A DNA stretch of 64,000 bases from Rhodophyticola sp017644125 (GTDB lineage: Bacteria > Pseudomonadota > Alphaproteobacteria > Rhodobacterales > Rhodobacteraceae), in assembly GCF_042140125.1 (NCBI RefSeq), contig NZ_CP159473.1; one strand, given 5' to 3'. The position numbers and the translations under genes were made by a program. Of this stretch, positions 37,040-47,120 are shown in pieces (position 1 is the first letter of the stretch; the number at the start of each line of letters is the position of its first letter). Below the pieces are notes generated by a model. It was not told the DNA's origin. It ran no database searches and saw only the letters and a list, made by a program, of their open reading frames with translations.

Positions 37040-37776
37040 CTGAACCGGTCCATGAGTTTTTGCAGGGGGGTGCGGCTATCCGGCTCCGCTTCGGTGCGGG
37101 GGGCGGTATCAGGCCCGGACTTGGCCGGGGACGTGGGCGTGGGGACTGGCGCGGGTGCCGATGGGGCCATAGCCGGTCGAGGTTTGGCATCCGTTTTCGA
37201 CGATCTGGGCGGGGCCGTGTGCAACGCCACGGCATTCATGAACTTGCCCGGGTCCCCAGCGGCCAGCTCGCCTGCGCCATCGCTGACACCTTGCAGCAGG
37301 CCGGCCAGCCAGTCCTGATCCGCCTTGGCGAAATCCGACAGGACATAGCCCGAAACCCGGTCCTTGTGTCCGGGATGTCCGATGCCCATGCGCACGCGGG
37401 TGAAATCGGCGCCGATATGGGCATTGATCGACCGCAACCCGTTATGCCCGGCCAGCCCGCCGCCGGTCTTGACGCGCAGCTTGCCGGGGGCCAGATCCAA
37501 CTCGTCGTAGAACACGGTCACGTCGCCGGGCTTGAGCTTGTAGAACCGCATGGCCTCGCCGACCGACTGGCCGGACAGGTTCATGAAGGTTTCCGGCTTC
37601 AGCGCCAGAACCTTCTCGCCGCCAAGACGGCCTTCGGCGATCACGCCCTGAAACTTGGATCGCCACGGGCCGAAGCCATGATCTTCGGCGATCTTGTCCA
37701 GAGCCATGTAGCCGATATTATGGCGGTTCCCGGCGTATTTGCCGCCCGGATTGCCAAGCCCGACAAAAAGGCGCAT
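37036..37776 (-). CDS. pth: Peptidyl-tRNA hydrolase with extended tail
   Basis: Recycles peptidyl-tRNA released from stalled ribosomes. FVGLGNPGGKYAGNRHNIGYMA holds the catalytic His and Asn, KPETFMNLSGQSV follows, and DELDLAPGKLRVKTGGGLAGHNGLRSI holds the catalytic Asp and substrate loop. The family is usually about 190 residues; here 246, because of a Pro/Ala/Ser/Thr-rich tail (PRPAMAPSAPAPVPTPTSP) ending in a basic stretch. The tail is common in Rhodobacterales and probably disordered. rplY, a frequent neighbour of pth, is absent. Confidence 0.94.
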   Translation of the reverse strand: MRLFVGLGNPGGKYAGNRHNIGYMALDKIAEDHGFGPWRSKFQGVIAEGRLGGEKVLALKPETFMNLSGQSVGEAMRFYKLKPGDVTVFYDELDLAPGKLRVKTGGGLAGHNGLRSINAHIGADFTRVRMGIGHPGHKDRVSGYVLSDFAKADQDWLAGLLQGVSDGAGELAAGDPGKFMNAVALHTAPPRSSKTDAKPRPAMAPSAPAPVPTPTSPAKSGPDTAPRTEAEPDSRTPLQKLMDRFR

Positions 37777-37895
37777 CGCATAATGCTCCCGATCTGGTGA
37801 TTGGGGGTGGTGATGCCAGCCCCCGCGCCATTTGCCAAGCTGGAATGCTGGCGCGGCGCGTGTCAGGATCGGGCCAGAAACACGAGGAGACGCCG

Positions 37896-38924
37896 ATGCC
37901 AGATCTGCCCGAGACCATGCAAGCCCTTGTGTTGACCGCGCCCCGCGCCGCGCTGGAACTGCGCAAGGTGCCCGTGCCCAAACCCGGCCCGGGCGAGGTT
38001 CTGGTCAAACTCGCCGCCTCGCCGATCAATCCCTCGGATCTGCATTTCCTTGACGGCGAATACGGTCTGGCCTGGCCCTATCCGCTGATCCCGGGGCTGG
38101 AAGGAAGCGGGCAGGTCGTGGCCGCCGGGCCTGGGATCATGGGGCGCTATGTGCTGGACAAACCGGTTTCCTGCACCGCGGATACGCAAGGCTGCTGGGC
38201 CGAATACATGGTGACGCAGGCGGGGCTGTGCCTGCCGCTGCCTGCCGATCTGCCGCTGGGGCTGGCGGCGATGGGGGTCGTCAATCCGCTGACAGCCGTG
38301 GCGTTTCTGCAGATCGCCAAGCAGGACGGGCACAGGGCGCTGATCAGCACCGCCGCCGGCGGGGCGCTGGGCGCGATGATCCGCCGGATGGGCGAGGCGC
38401 AGGGCGTCGATGTGATCAACGTGGTGCGCGGCGCGCAGCAGGTCGAGCGGCTGAAAGCCGAGGGCGCGACCTATGTTCTGGATCTGACGAATGCCGATTT
38501 CGACGCGGAACTGGCCGCCGCCTGCAAGACCACCGGCTGCCGCCTTGCGCTGGACGCGATCGGCGGTGTGATGACCGGCCGGCTGGTGGAGGCGCTGAGG
38601 CCGCGCGGCGAGGTGCTGGTCTACGGCGCGCTTGACGGCGCGGCCTCGCAGATCAACCCGGGAACGTTGCTCTTCAGGGAAATCGTGGTGCGCGGCTTCT
38701 GGGTGTCGAAATGGATCGCCCGGAAATCCCTGCCGCAGAAGATGCTGATCATGCGTCAGGTCGTCAAAGCGTTGCAGGACGGGGCCGCGCAAAGCCATGT
38801 GGCCCATATCATCGACCTGGCCCAGGCGGCGACGGCCCCCGCCGCCTATGCCGCCGATATGAGCGCGGGCAAGACGCTGATCTCGACCGGGGCGTTCCCC
38901 CTTGGCGTCGAGCCGTCGCAATAA
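37896..38924 (+). CDS. Zinc-independent MDR oxidoreductase (quinone reductase type)
   Basis: A 342-residue medium-chain dehydrogenase/reductase. The GroES-like N-domain includes VLVKLAASPINPSDLHFLDG and PLIPGLEGSGQVVAAG; the Rossmann domain includes ALISTAAGGALGAMIRRM. The zinc-ligand Cys/His set of alcohol dehydrogenases is missing, placing it nearer quinone or enoyl reductases. The ATG at 37896 follows GAGGAGA. It is divergent from pth. The substrate is unknown. Confidence 0.85.
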   Translation: MPDLPETMQALVLTAPRAALELRKVPVPKPGPGEVLVKLAASPINPSDLHFLDGEYGLAWPYPLIPGLEGSGQVVAAGPGIMGRYVLDKPVSCTADTQGCWAEYMVTQAGLCLPLPADLPLGLAAMGVVNPLTAVAFLQIAKQDGHRALISTAAGGALGAMIRRMGEAQGVDVINVVRGAQQVERLKAEGATYVLDLTNADFDAELAAACKTTGCRLALDAIGGVMTGRLVEALRPRGEVLVYGALDGAASQINPGTLLFREIVVRGFWVSKWIARKSLPQKMLIMRQVVKALQDGAAQSHVAHIIDLAQAATAPAAYAADMSAGKTLISTGAFPLGVEPSQ

Positions 38925-38971
38925 CCCGGCCCTGACGCCCCGATATCGCTGCAAGAAAGGCCGTGTCGCCG

Positions 38972-39667
38972 ATGCCCGAATTCACCGTCCATGGCGTGAA
39001 ACTCAGCCTGCCGTCCGATCTGGCCAAGTCCGGCCTTGTCGGAAAACTTGAAAACGGCACGTATGAATACGATGAGGGCAATGCCGCGCGGCGCTGTATC
39101 CGGCCCGGATTCCGGGTGCTGGAGCTGGGTGCGGGCATGGGCTTCGTCACCGCGATCTGCGCGATGCGGGCCGGTGCGGAAAACGTGCTGAGCGTGGAGG
39201 CGAATCCCCGGATGCTGGATGTGATCCGCGCAAATCTGGCCCTGAACGGGCAGGAGGGCGTCACGCTGATGCACGGCGCCGTGACCGGCCATGCGGAGCC
39301 GGGCCAGACCGCGCGGCTGCGTCTGGGGGATGCGCTCACCAGTTCGCGCCTCGCCCGGAAAAACGTGCGGGCCGACACGATCGAGGTGCCGCTGGTGCCG
39401 ATCGCCGATCTGATCCGCATGCAACGGCCCCATGTGGTGATTATGGATGTCGAAGGCGCCGAGGCGCATCTGTTCGCCCAGCCCTGGAAATGCCCGTTGC
39501 GCTTTCTGGTGCTGGAACTGCACCCCAAGCAATACGCCCCGCGCGTCATCAAGAAGATCGTCGATTGGGCCTCCGATATGCATATGACCTATGACCCGAG
39601 CACGTCGCGGGGCAAGACGCTCGGCTTCCGCAGGGTCTGGCACGAGGAGGAGGGGTCGGCCCCGTGA
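38972..39667 (+). CDS. FkbM-type methyltransferase
   Basis: A 231-residue AdoMet-dependent methyltransferase. VLELGAGMGFVTAICAMRAGAENVLSVEANPRMLDVI is motif I with the acidic motif II; IMDVEGAEAHLF is the FkbM family signature. FkbM enzymes O-methylate sugars or small molecules. The GTG at 38963 is an alternative start. It follows the oxidoreductase by about 47 bases. Confidence 0.88.
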   Translation: MPEFTVHGVKLSLPSDLAKSGLVGKLENGTYEYDEGNAARRCIRPGFRVLELGAGMGFVTAICAMRAGAENVLSVEANPRMLDVIRANLALNGQEGVTLMHGAVTGHAEPGQTARLRLGDALTSSRLARKNVRADTIEVPLVPIADLIRMQRPHVVIMDVEGAEAHLFAQPWKCPLRFLVLELHPKQYAPRVIKKIVDWASDMHMTYDPSTSRGKTLGFRRVWHEEEGSAP

Positions 39668-39872
39668 TCGACCGCAATCCCCGGCCCGCATCGGGAGGCG
39701 GAAAACGTCGTTTCCGCCAGCGGGGTCTCGGGCCTTGGTCTGCACCACTCGCCCGCAATAGCCGCGGCAAGGGCGGAGTATCTGGCCGATGCGCCCTGTC
39801 GCAGCAGCGATCTGACACCCGTCCAATACCACCGCACCGTCCAGGGCACCCCTTCGTTGAAAAGGCAGTGAT

Positions 39873-40709
39873 ATGAAAAAGATCGTTCTGACCGGCGCCG
39901 CAGGCCGCCTTGGCTCCTACCTCAGGGAGCCCCTGACGAAGCTGGCCGGGACGCTGGTCTCCTCCGATATCGCGGAGGATATCGGCACGCTTTATCCCGG
40001 CGAAAGCTACATCCGCGCCGACATCGCCGATTATGATGCGGTCCACGCCCTGCTCGACGGGGCGGATATGGTCGTGCATTTCGGGGCGATCGTGGATGAG
40101 GTGCCGTTCGAAGAGATGCTTGGGCCGAATTTCTTGGGTGCCTACAATGTGTGGGAGGCGGCCTTCCGGCAGGGTCTGAAACGCGTGGTCTATGCCAGCT
40201 CGATCCATGCGGTGGGCATGTATCCACGCAATGAATTCATCGGCATCGACGTGCCGCACCGGCCCGACACCTTCTACGGGCTCGCCAAGTGCTTCGCCGA
40301 GGATCTGGGGCGGATGTACTGGGAAAAGCGGCAGCTTGAATCGGTCTGTCTGCGCATCCTGTCCTGCGCGCAGGTCACCAGCCCGCGCGCCCTGGGAACA
40401 TGGCTGAGCTATGACGATCTGATCCAGCTTGTCACCCGCGCCATCGACACGCCGACCACCGGGTTCAGCATTGTCTACGGGGTGTCCGACAACGACCGCA
40501 CGCCGGTGGACAACAGCGCGGCCAGCTACCTTGGCTACCGGCCGCGCGACAATGCCGAGCGGTTTGCCGAACGGATCCTTGCCGATGCGCCGCCCGCCGA
40601 CACCGGCGATCTGGCTCAGATGCGCCATGGCGGTCCCTTCGCCTCGACACCGCTCGGTCAAAGCGGACTGGCGGGAATGAACATCGTGGACGACCGCAAG
40701 AAAACCTGA
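39873..40709 (+). CDS. NAD-dependent epimerase/dehydratase, uronate-dehydrogenase-like
   Basis: A 278-residue extended SDR. The NAD loop reads LTGAAGRLGSYL, with DIADYDAVHALLDGADMVVHFGAIVDEVPFE, the catalytic Ser-x-Tyr-x3-Lys set (YASSIHAVGMYP.. FYGLAKCFAED), and a C-terminus typical of uronate dehydrogenases (NSAASYLGYRPRDNAE). Uronate dehydrogenase oxidises galacturonate or glucuronate to the lactone. No other uronate catabolism gene is near, so the substrate is tentative. Confidence 0.82.
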   Translation: MKKIVLTGAAGRLGSYLREPLTKLAGTLVSSDIAEDIGTLYPGESYIRADIADYDAVHALLDGADMVVHFGAIVDEVPFEEMLGPNFLGAYNVWEAAFRQGLKRVVYASSIHAVGMYPRNEFIGIDVPHRPDTFYGLAKCFAEDLGRMYWEKRQLESVCLRILSCAQVTSPRALGTWLSYDDLIQLVTRAIDTPTTGFSIVYGVSDNDRTPVDNSAASYLGYRPRDNAERFAERILADAPPADTGDLAQMRHGGPFASTPLGQSGLAGMNIVDDRKKT

Positions 40710-41002
40710 TGCCCGCGCCGTCGGCGGTGTGCACGACGGCTCTTTGCACCGCCGGTAGGGGACGGATCACGACGCCGCACCGCTCCGCGTCACGCTGCTC
40801 CCTATCGGGTGCGGGGCCGACATGAGCTTCCACGCGTCCCGGCGCGCCCTAGAAGCCGAAAGCGGATCTTCCGTATTTGGCCGAGACCGGAGGCCCGGAA
40901 ACAGTGGCTCCGATCGGGATGCAGCCCGGAGCGGCACCTGCGCGGCGGCTGCACCAGGGTCTCCATTCGATGGGCCAAATCAGATTGCAAACGAGCGCGC
41001 AA

Positions 41003-41365
41003 ATGCTGCAATCTGACGCCGTGGCTGTTGTGAACCGTTCAAACGCTCCGCACGATAAATGGGCAGAAGTCTGCGACGGCTGGCGTCTGCTGGACGGAGA
41101 CGATTTGAGCGTGATTGAGGAATGCATGCCACCCGGCGCGGCGGAAGTGATGCATGTTCACGACAAGGCGAACCAGTTGTTCTTCGTTCTCGATGGAACA
41201 CTCACGATTGAGGTCGACGGACGCACAGATCGGCTCGGCCCGTCGGACGGGTTGAATGTGCGGCCCGGTCAGATCCATCAGGCGCGAAACGAGGATGCCG
41301 TGAGCGATGTCAGATTTCTCGTCATCTCGTCCCCAACGACAAGAGGCGACCGAAAAGCCGTGTAG
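41003..41365 (+). CDS. Cupin-domain protein
   Basis: A single-cupin protein of about 120 residues. ECMPPGAAEVMHVHDKANQLFFVLDGTLTIEV is cupin motif 1 with two metal-ligand His and the Glu-like position replaced by Gln (H-x-H-x4-Q), and GLNVRPGQIHQARN is motif 2. The start is uncertain: the ATG at 41003 keeps only the domain, and the in-frame ATG at 40877 would add a poor N-terminus. It stands alone at the edge of the accessory region. Confidence 0.75.
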   Translation: MLQSDAVAVVNRSNAPHDKWAEVCDGWRLLDGDDLSVIEECMPPGAAEVMHVHDKANQLFFVLDGTLTIEVDGRTDRLGPSDGLNVRPGQIHQARNEDAVSDVRFLVISSPTTRGDRKAV

Positions 41366-41643
41366 AAAGCCGCCATCCGGCTCGTCCTCCGGCGATCGAT
41401 CGCGGGGTCACGATCTCAAATGGAAAACCCTGCCCCGTCGGGAGGGGGCGGTCTGAGGACGGTCCGACACATTGCGGAATTCTTATAGGAGTTCCGATCA
41501 CGGGGTCGAAGAGCGCGAATCCAAGAGACACTTCCAGTTCGGCAGTGCTTGTGCTGACTGCAGGCTGCGTGATCTGCATTGACCCGGCCCCCTGAAATCG
41601 GGACGCTGAGATTTTGGCAATCAGTCCAAGCAAAGGATGGAGT

Positions 41644-42009
41644 ATGAAACGCAGACTTGGCGACGAACAGATCATTGGAGTGATCAAGTAATATGATGCC
41701 GGGTTTAATGCTCAGGAGCAGTGCCGCAGATACGGGATCAGCGATGCTACGTCCTGCAAATGCAAAGCCAAGTTTGGCGGGATGAACGTGTCGTATGTGA
41801 TGGATCGGCACGGCCCTTTTGAACGGGCACATCTCCGGAAATCCCGCGTAGGCTCGAAAGATGATCGAAACTGGAAGATCAAGTACAACACACAAAGGCC
41901 CCACACGTCTTCTGGCGGACTGGCGCCGGCCGGTTTACGCCACCCTCGACCGCGCCAATCCGGCCTGCTTTACCAGGGGTACGCAAGGACTCCGCTCGGC
42001 AGACCTTGA
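41644..42009 (+). pseudogene. Relic of an IS3-family element (orfA start, orfB end)
   Basis: MKRRLGDEQIIGVIK at 41644 is the start of an IS3-type orfA, broken by TAA where Glu is expected, then YDAGFNAQEQCRRYGISD continues in frame to KAKFGGMNVS. Shortly after, WKIKYNTQRPHTSSGGLAPAG is the C-terminal RPH-(S/T)-x-GG-LAP motif of orfB, so most of the element is deleted. The surrounding sequence from about 41366 to 42235 has no intact gene. Confidence 0.8.
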
Positions 42010-42235
42010 CCGCAACCTGATCGCCAGAAAAACAAGAACTGGCTCTACATCCAAACGGCCCGGATCAGGGGATGGATCACCTTGCAGAACTTCAACCTGC
42101 CGAAGCTTCGATGCAGTCTCTTCCGGCCTTTCGCGTTTTCCAACCATCGCTGATCGTCCAACCTGCGGGACAAATCTATCCCGCTTTGTGGACCATTTTC
42201 AGGGGGCTACTCCACGACCGCCAGTTTTGCTCAGT

Positions 42236-45200
42236 TCAAAACGAAAACTGGAGCCCAGCCTCAAGACCATATGTCTGCGTACCGCGACTTCCAAGTCCGT
42301 CAGCAAAAGCGCCGACATTCGCCGACATTCCGCGATCACCGGAATACCGATATCCCAGATCCAGCCGAACACGAGCATCGCTGACATCGGACACGAACGC
42401 AGAAGCCGCGCCGTCACCGTTCACCGATGACCAAATGCCAGAAACTCCCCATGTCAGTGTCGCCAAGCCGCTATCAAGGACGAAGGGTGCCTCGAAGTCC
42501 AGACCAATCGCAAGTTCGGTTATCGCAATCGATTGCTCAGGAACCAAATTCGACAGACTGTCGATATAGGCATCCTGTCGATCTTCCACATGGCTCAAAG
42601 TCACGTTGGGCAGGACTGTCAAGAAGTCGGTTTCATACTCGCCGGTCACACCCAGCATCGCCAACCACCTTTCTCCCGAGAACTGGTCGGTGAAGGTTCC
42701 AACCGGTGAGACCTCGTTGTCGGTCCGCCCCCAAAGCAAACGGGCCTCGAGATAAAGCGGTTGGTCCCGCAGCTTTGCTACGAGATAGGGACCCACCAAC
42801 CAGCCTGTGCCAGCGGCCGTGGCGCCCGCATTCGTGTTGGTTTCCGAATAGTCGAACTGCAGCATCCCGCCGACAGAAAGATTGCTCGAAAACTGGTGAT
42901 GGGCTCCGATCACGCCAAGCATGTAGTTTGTATCGCTTCCGGTCGAACTTTCGCTCCAGCTACCGCTTGCGGCGACCCAGAGGGGCAGGTTGTCGCCGGT
43001 ATGCAAGTCGAATGTGCCCCGACCGCGTGTCACATTCGCCGAACCGCCAGCCGACACGCCGTTTCGAAGGAAACCGGTCAATCCCGGCTGTGCCTGCACC
43101 AGATTGCGTGCCCTTTGATCAAGGAAATCCGAGATCAGTTCCGATGCGATTTCCGCCACGCTAAGAGACGACGTAGCGCTTGCCGCGCTGGAACCTTGTC
43201 CCGAAACATCGGTAGCCGCGCCATCGGCAACATTGATTGTAACATTGGTCGTACCGCCCGGCGTTATGGTTGCCGTGAATACACTCGGCCCGCCTGCAAA
43301 CGCGCTAAGCGCCCCGCCCGCAACGGTGATATCCGAAGAGTCGAATCCGCTCACCGCTTCGGAGAAGGTGAAGGTCACGTTGAACACATCGCCGGGGCCG
43401 TAGGTCGCTGGCAAACCGGTGATCGTGATCGTCGGTGCGACGCCATCGGGTGTGTTTGCAAATAGATTGGAGATGGCATTGCCGTTGTTGGCGGCGTCGG
43501 TGGCAGACCCTGGCGGTAACTGGATCGAATGGGCAAGACCCGTTGCGGTCGCCGTCGCCGTATAGGTTGTGTCGGAACCCGCTAACCCAGTCAGGTCGAC
43601 ATTAGAGGTCGTGAAATCGCCCAGTGTCAGGCCGGTCACGGCTTCACTAAAGGTAATGTTGATGGTGTATGGCGAACCCGGGAACGCGGGTGTGCCGGAG
43701 ATTGTTACTGTGGGATCAGTCTGGTCAGACGTGCGTGACAGCTGCGTTGCGGCCGAATTTCCGTTCCCGGCGCTGTCTTGCCCCGCATTTCCAGCCACAT
43801 CAATCGTGACCAACCCGTCCGCGGTGGGCGTCACGGTGAAGGAGTATGTCGTGCCCGATCCTGTGAAGCCAGACACCGTGCCGTTGCCCACGGACACATC
43901 GCCCGCGTCGAATCCGGTGACTGCATCCGAGAATGTCACCGTGACAGGGATTGTTGGGGTGTTGAAGGGGTTCGGCACTGTTGTTGCGATGGTTGCAGAA
44001 GGGCCGGATCGATCCGATATCCGCGACAATTGAGCCGCTGCGGTATTGCCATTCGTCGCGCCGTCTTGTGCGGCGTCGGCGGCAACATCGACGGTAACCG
44101 TCCCGTCGGCCGCTGGAATCACGTTGAACGTATAGACCGATCCCGAACCTGAGAAGCCGGAAACAGACCCATTGCCCACGACGATGTCTCCGGCAGCAAA
44201 ACCTGTCACACTCTCCGAAAAGGTCGCCGTGATCGGGATCAAAGCAAGATTGGTAGGATCCGGTGCCGTCGTTGACAGGGTCAGGCCAGGCGATGTGCGA
44301 TCGGACACAACTGACAGCAGATTGGACAATGTGTTGGTGTTTCCGGCGCTGTCCGTCGCTAATCCGGCTGCCACTGATACTGTTACAACACCATCTGCGG
44401 CCGGCGTGACGTTGAACGTGTATGTCGTGCCAGAACCCGAGAAGTCCGAGGCCAATCCGTTGGTGACCAAGACATCACCAGCGGTAAGACCGGTCACGTT
44501 TTCGGTAAAGCTGACGGTAACCGGAATGCTGGCGGCATTTGTCGGATCAGGCCCGGTGGTCGAAACGGTAGCCCCAGGCGCAGATCTGTCCGACACCACT
44601 GACAGGGTATTGGATGCAGTGTTGTCGTTGCCTACCGCGTCGTTCATGACATTGCTGGCCACGCTGACCGTGACAGTGCCGTTGCCTGTCGGGATTACAC
44701 CGAAGCTGTAACTCGACCCGGATCCGCCGAACCCCGACACGCTGCCATTTGTTACGCTGACGTCACCGGCGACGAAGTCGCTTACGTTCTCCGAAAGCGC
44801 AACGGTAACCGGAATCGTCGCAAGGTTCGTCGGGTTGGGCGCAGTTGTCGACAACGTAACGGTTGGGCCGGTTCGGTCTGACGTGATCGCGGCATGTGGC
44901 GGTGCGGCAGTACTCGGATTGCCAGCCGTATCGCTGGCGGCCGACGCGTCAATATTGACAGAGACATCGCCATCGGCGATTGGCGCAAGGTTAAAGGAAT
45001 AGCTTGTTTCGGATCCGGTGAAACCACTGACGATCCCGTTCGCGACTCTCAGATCGGCCCCCGTGAATCCGGTGACAGATTCGGAGAAGGTCACTGTATA
45101 TGTGATAGAAGCCGCGTTTGTTGTTCCGGTGACATCCGGCACCAAGCTGACCGATGGCGCCAAGTTGTCGACCGCGAGCTGGAATCCGGGGGAGCTGGCA

Positions 45201-46423
45201 TTTCCATTGCCCGCCCCATCGGTTGCGACGTTCGCGCCGATCGACGTGGTCATCGTTCCGTTGTTCGTCGATGGCGTAACCGTCACGTTATAGGTTGTGC
45301 CCGACCCAGAAAAGGACGTTACGCTACCATTTGTTACGCTGATGTCGCCAGAGGCAAACCCCGTTACACTTTCGCTGAAGGTCAGCGTGAATGACGATGA
45401 ACTGACCTGGCTTGGTGTCAAGTTGGTCGCGGGAAACCCCGATATCGTTGGACCTGTATTGTCCATTTGGAATGTTCTGATATCTGAACCGGTGGGCGTT
45501 GTGTTGGTTAGCGCGTTTCCGGATGTATCTTGAATATTCTGGCTACCCGAAAAGCCGAGTGTCACCAGGTTGTTGGAGTTGGCCAGATCGCCACCGGTCA
45601 ACGAGACGGTGTAATTGGTCCCGGTCCCCGAAACCGATAGCGCTGCGGTGGTGCCCGTGCGTGTGAAATCAGCCATACTGACATTCTGAACGGCTTCGTT
45701 GAACACCAAGCTCCAAGAAACTGAGTCGCTATTGGTGGGCGACGAAGCGGGAGAATTGCGGGTGATAGACGAGATCCGCGGCGGCGTCGTGTCACCAGCC
45801 ACAAAAGCACAATCGGCATCGAGCGCGACCAGATCGAATGGCGCGCCTGTGCCAATCACGCTCGTATTGGTAAATGTAGCACCATCGGCCTGATCAGGCG
45901 AAAAATCGGTCTCATCTGTCACGTAGATTCGAACATTGCCCGGCGCTGTCAGCGGCTGGGATACCCGTGCGGCACTTTCCTGGGCCGAGCCGATTGAGCC
46001 CCCGGTGGGAACGCTCTGAGCTTCACGTCCGATGATGCGGTTGGCGGAATCGACAACATAGATAACATATACGTCGCGAAAGCCGAAGCCCGGACCAAGA
46101 TCCACATCCTGGTTGTTAAGCTCACCGGCGGCGATTTGAATATTCACACGAACCAGAACAGGGGAGCCCGCCGTACAGCTGCCATCAAAAGAAATGCCAA
46201 GCGGCGGCCCAACCGTTGCAGCCGCTGCTGGTGTCGTCATACCCAAAATGGATGCCGCCGCCATTGCGCCGGATACGCCTGCGGGGATGATCTTTCGGGT
46301 GAACTTACGGATACGACGCGCGACGCCACCTCCGGAGTGTTTTCTGTTTGTACCGGCGCTGCCTTGCTGACTTTGGTTGCGATTGCTCAGAAATCTATAC
46401 GAAACCCGCGGTCGCAAAGGCAT
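42236..46423 (-). CDS. Autotransporter with nine Ig-like repeats
   Basis: A 1395-residue protein. A long basic N-terminus precedes a hydrophobic export segment (IIPAGVSGAMAAASILGMTTPAAA, about residues 45-70), as in extended autotransporter signal peptides. Residues about 210-1080 hold nine imperfect Ig-like repeats of about 90-95 residues, each starting D-x-x-(A/G)-P and containing FSE-x-VTGF..GD and TDxAGN, as in bacterial Big_13-type adhesin repeats. The last 285 residues form an autotransporter beta-barrel with the terminal aromatic LEAGLQFSF. This is type Va-like secretion and probably surface display of an adhesin. The gene faces the same way as the rhs locus. Confidence 0.85.
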   Translation of the reverse strand: MPLRPRVSYRFLSNRNQSQQGSAGTNRKHSGGGVARRIRKFTRKIIPAGVSGAMAAASILGMTTPAAAATVGPPLGISFDGSCTAGSPVLVRVNIQIAAGELNNQDVDLGPGFGFRDVYVIYVVDSANRIIGREAQSVPTGGSIGSAQESAARVSQPLTAPGNVRIYVTDETDFSPDQADGATFTNTSVIGTGAPFDLVALDADCAFVAGDTTPPRISSITRNSPASSPTNSDSVSWSLVFNEAVQNVSMADFTRTGTTAALSVSGTGTNYTVSLTGGDLANSNNLVTLGFSGSQNIQDTSGNALTNTTPTGSDIRTFQMDNTGPTISGFPATNLTPSQVSSSSFTLTFSESVTGFASGDISVTNGSVTSFSGSGTTYNVTVTPSTNNGTMTTSIGANVATDGAGNGNASSPGFQLAVDNLAPSVSLVPDVTGTTNAASITYTVTFSESVTGFTGADLRVANGIVSGFTGSETSYSFNLAPIADGDVSVNIDASAASDTAGNPSTAAPPHAAITSDRTGPTVTLSTTAPNPTNLATIPVTVALSENVSDFVAGDVSVTNGSVSGFGGSGSSYSFGVIPTGNGTVTVSVASNVMNDAVGNDNTASNTLSVVSDRSAPGATVSTTGPDPTNAASIPVTVSFTENVTGLTAGDVLVTNGLASDFSGSGTTYTFNVTPAADGVVTVSVAAGLATDSAGNTNTLSNLLSVVSDRTSPGLTLSTTAPDPTNLALIPITATFSESVTGFAAGDIVVGNGSVSGFSGSGSVYTFNVIPAADGTVTVDVAADAAQDGATNGNTAAAQLSRISDRSGPSATIATTVPNPFNTPTIPVTVTFSDAVTGFDAGDVSVGNGTVSGFTGSGTTYSFTVTPTADGLVTIDVAGNAGQDSAGNGNSAATQLSRTSDQTDPTVTISGTPAFPGSPYTINITFSEAVTGLTLGDFTTSNVDLTGLAGSDTTYTATATATGLAHSIQLPPGSATDAANNGNAISNLFANTPDGVAPTITITGLPATYGPGDVFNVTFTFSEAVSGFDSSDITVAGGALSAFAGGPSVFTATITPGGTTNVTINVADGAATDVSGQGSSAASATSSLSVAEIASELISDFLDQRARNLVQAQPGLTGFLRNGVSAGGSANVTRGRGTFDLHTGDNLPLWVAASGSWSESSTGSDTNYMLGVIGAHHQFSSNLSVGGMLQFDYSETNTNAGATAAGTGWLVGPYLVAKLRDQPLYLEARLLWGRTDNEVSPVGTFTDQFSGERWLAMLGVTGEYETDFLTVLPNVTLSHVEDRQDAYIDSLSNLVPEQSIAITELAIGLDFEAPFVLDSGLATLTWGVSGIWSSVNGDGAASAFVSDVSDARVRLDLGYRYSGDRGMSANVGAFADGLGSRGTQTYGLEAGLQFSF

Positions 46424-46907
46424 GATGTCACCAGTATTTTTTAATCCCCACCTGCTTTAAAACCTGTCGAAGACGGCATGTCACCGGGTTTCGTTTCATT
46501 CGCTATAGTTTTGGTAAACTGTGACTTTTCGGTCTTGGAGCAAAGCGTAGGTCCTGCTTCAAACCTTTGGCTTTACATATGTCATAGGCAGTAGCTGCAC
46601 CGAGTTGACGCCCCTTGTCAGACGCCGCCGATTGGCGGTCCAGATCATTCTCCGGCAGGCATATAGGCTAGTTATCTTCAGTGTCGTCTTGCCTACGCAA
46701 CGAATGCCCGCTTTCTGCCTTCTGCCGCCCACGTGCTGTTTTCTGCTGGGCTTCGTCAGTCCTGCAAGCGGTAGTCAACTTGCAAGAAACAGAAGATGGT
46801 TCGCCATTGGCGCCCGAGGTCTCCGGGCTTTGCCTTGTAGATGGATCGGAAGGGATAAGGCCCGAACCGGGAGGCCGGCCATGGCAAGGAAACCACATCC
46901 AATCTCA
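46424..46907. other. Intergenic region between autotransporter and rhs remnants
   Basis: About 480 bases, AT-richer in its first 150 bases, which should carry the autotransporter promoter and leader. I see no conserved coding frame. Its right end grades into a broken rhs fragment. Confidence 0.4.
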
Positions 46908-47092
46908 CACGCCATCCAAGGTGACCGCGATCCGCCGGTCCAGCGCGTCATGGGCGTCGGAGATCACCGAGACCCCGTCGGTCCAGCCGATCAGGCGGTT
47001 CTGCGAGTTGTAGGTGTAAGTGTCGTCCGAGAGGAGCTGGTTGTGCGGGTTCGTGTCGTAAAGCCCGCTCAGATGGCTGGCGAGGCGGTTGC
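46908..47092 (-). pseudogene. Rhs core fragment (terminal remnant)
   Basis: On the minus strand this translates as NRLASHLSGLYDTNPHNQ, then an internal deletion joins DDTYTY to NSQNRLIGWTDGVSV, and it continues through HDALDRRIAVTLDGV to a stop. All of it matches the Rhs core of the large rhs gene. It starts 28 bases after the stop of the PD-(D/E)XK cassette. No toxin or immunity gene follows, so this is the decayed end of the cassette series. Confidence 0.85.
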
Positions 47093-47120
47093 AGGCCGGC
47101 CTGCGTCATGCGGCCCTGGG

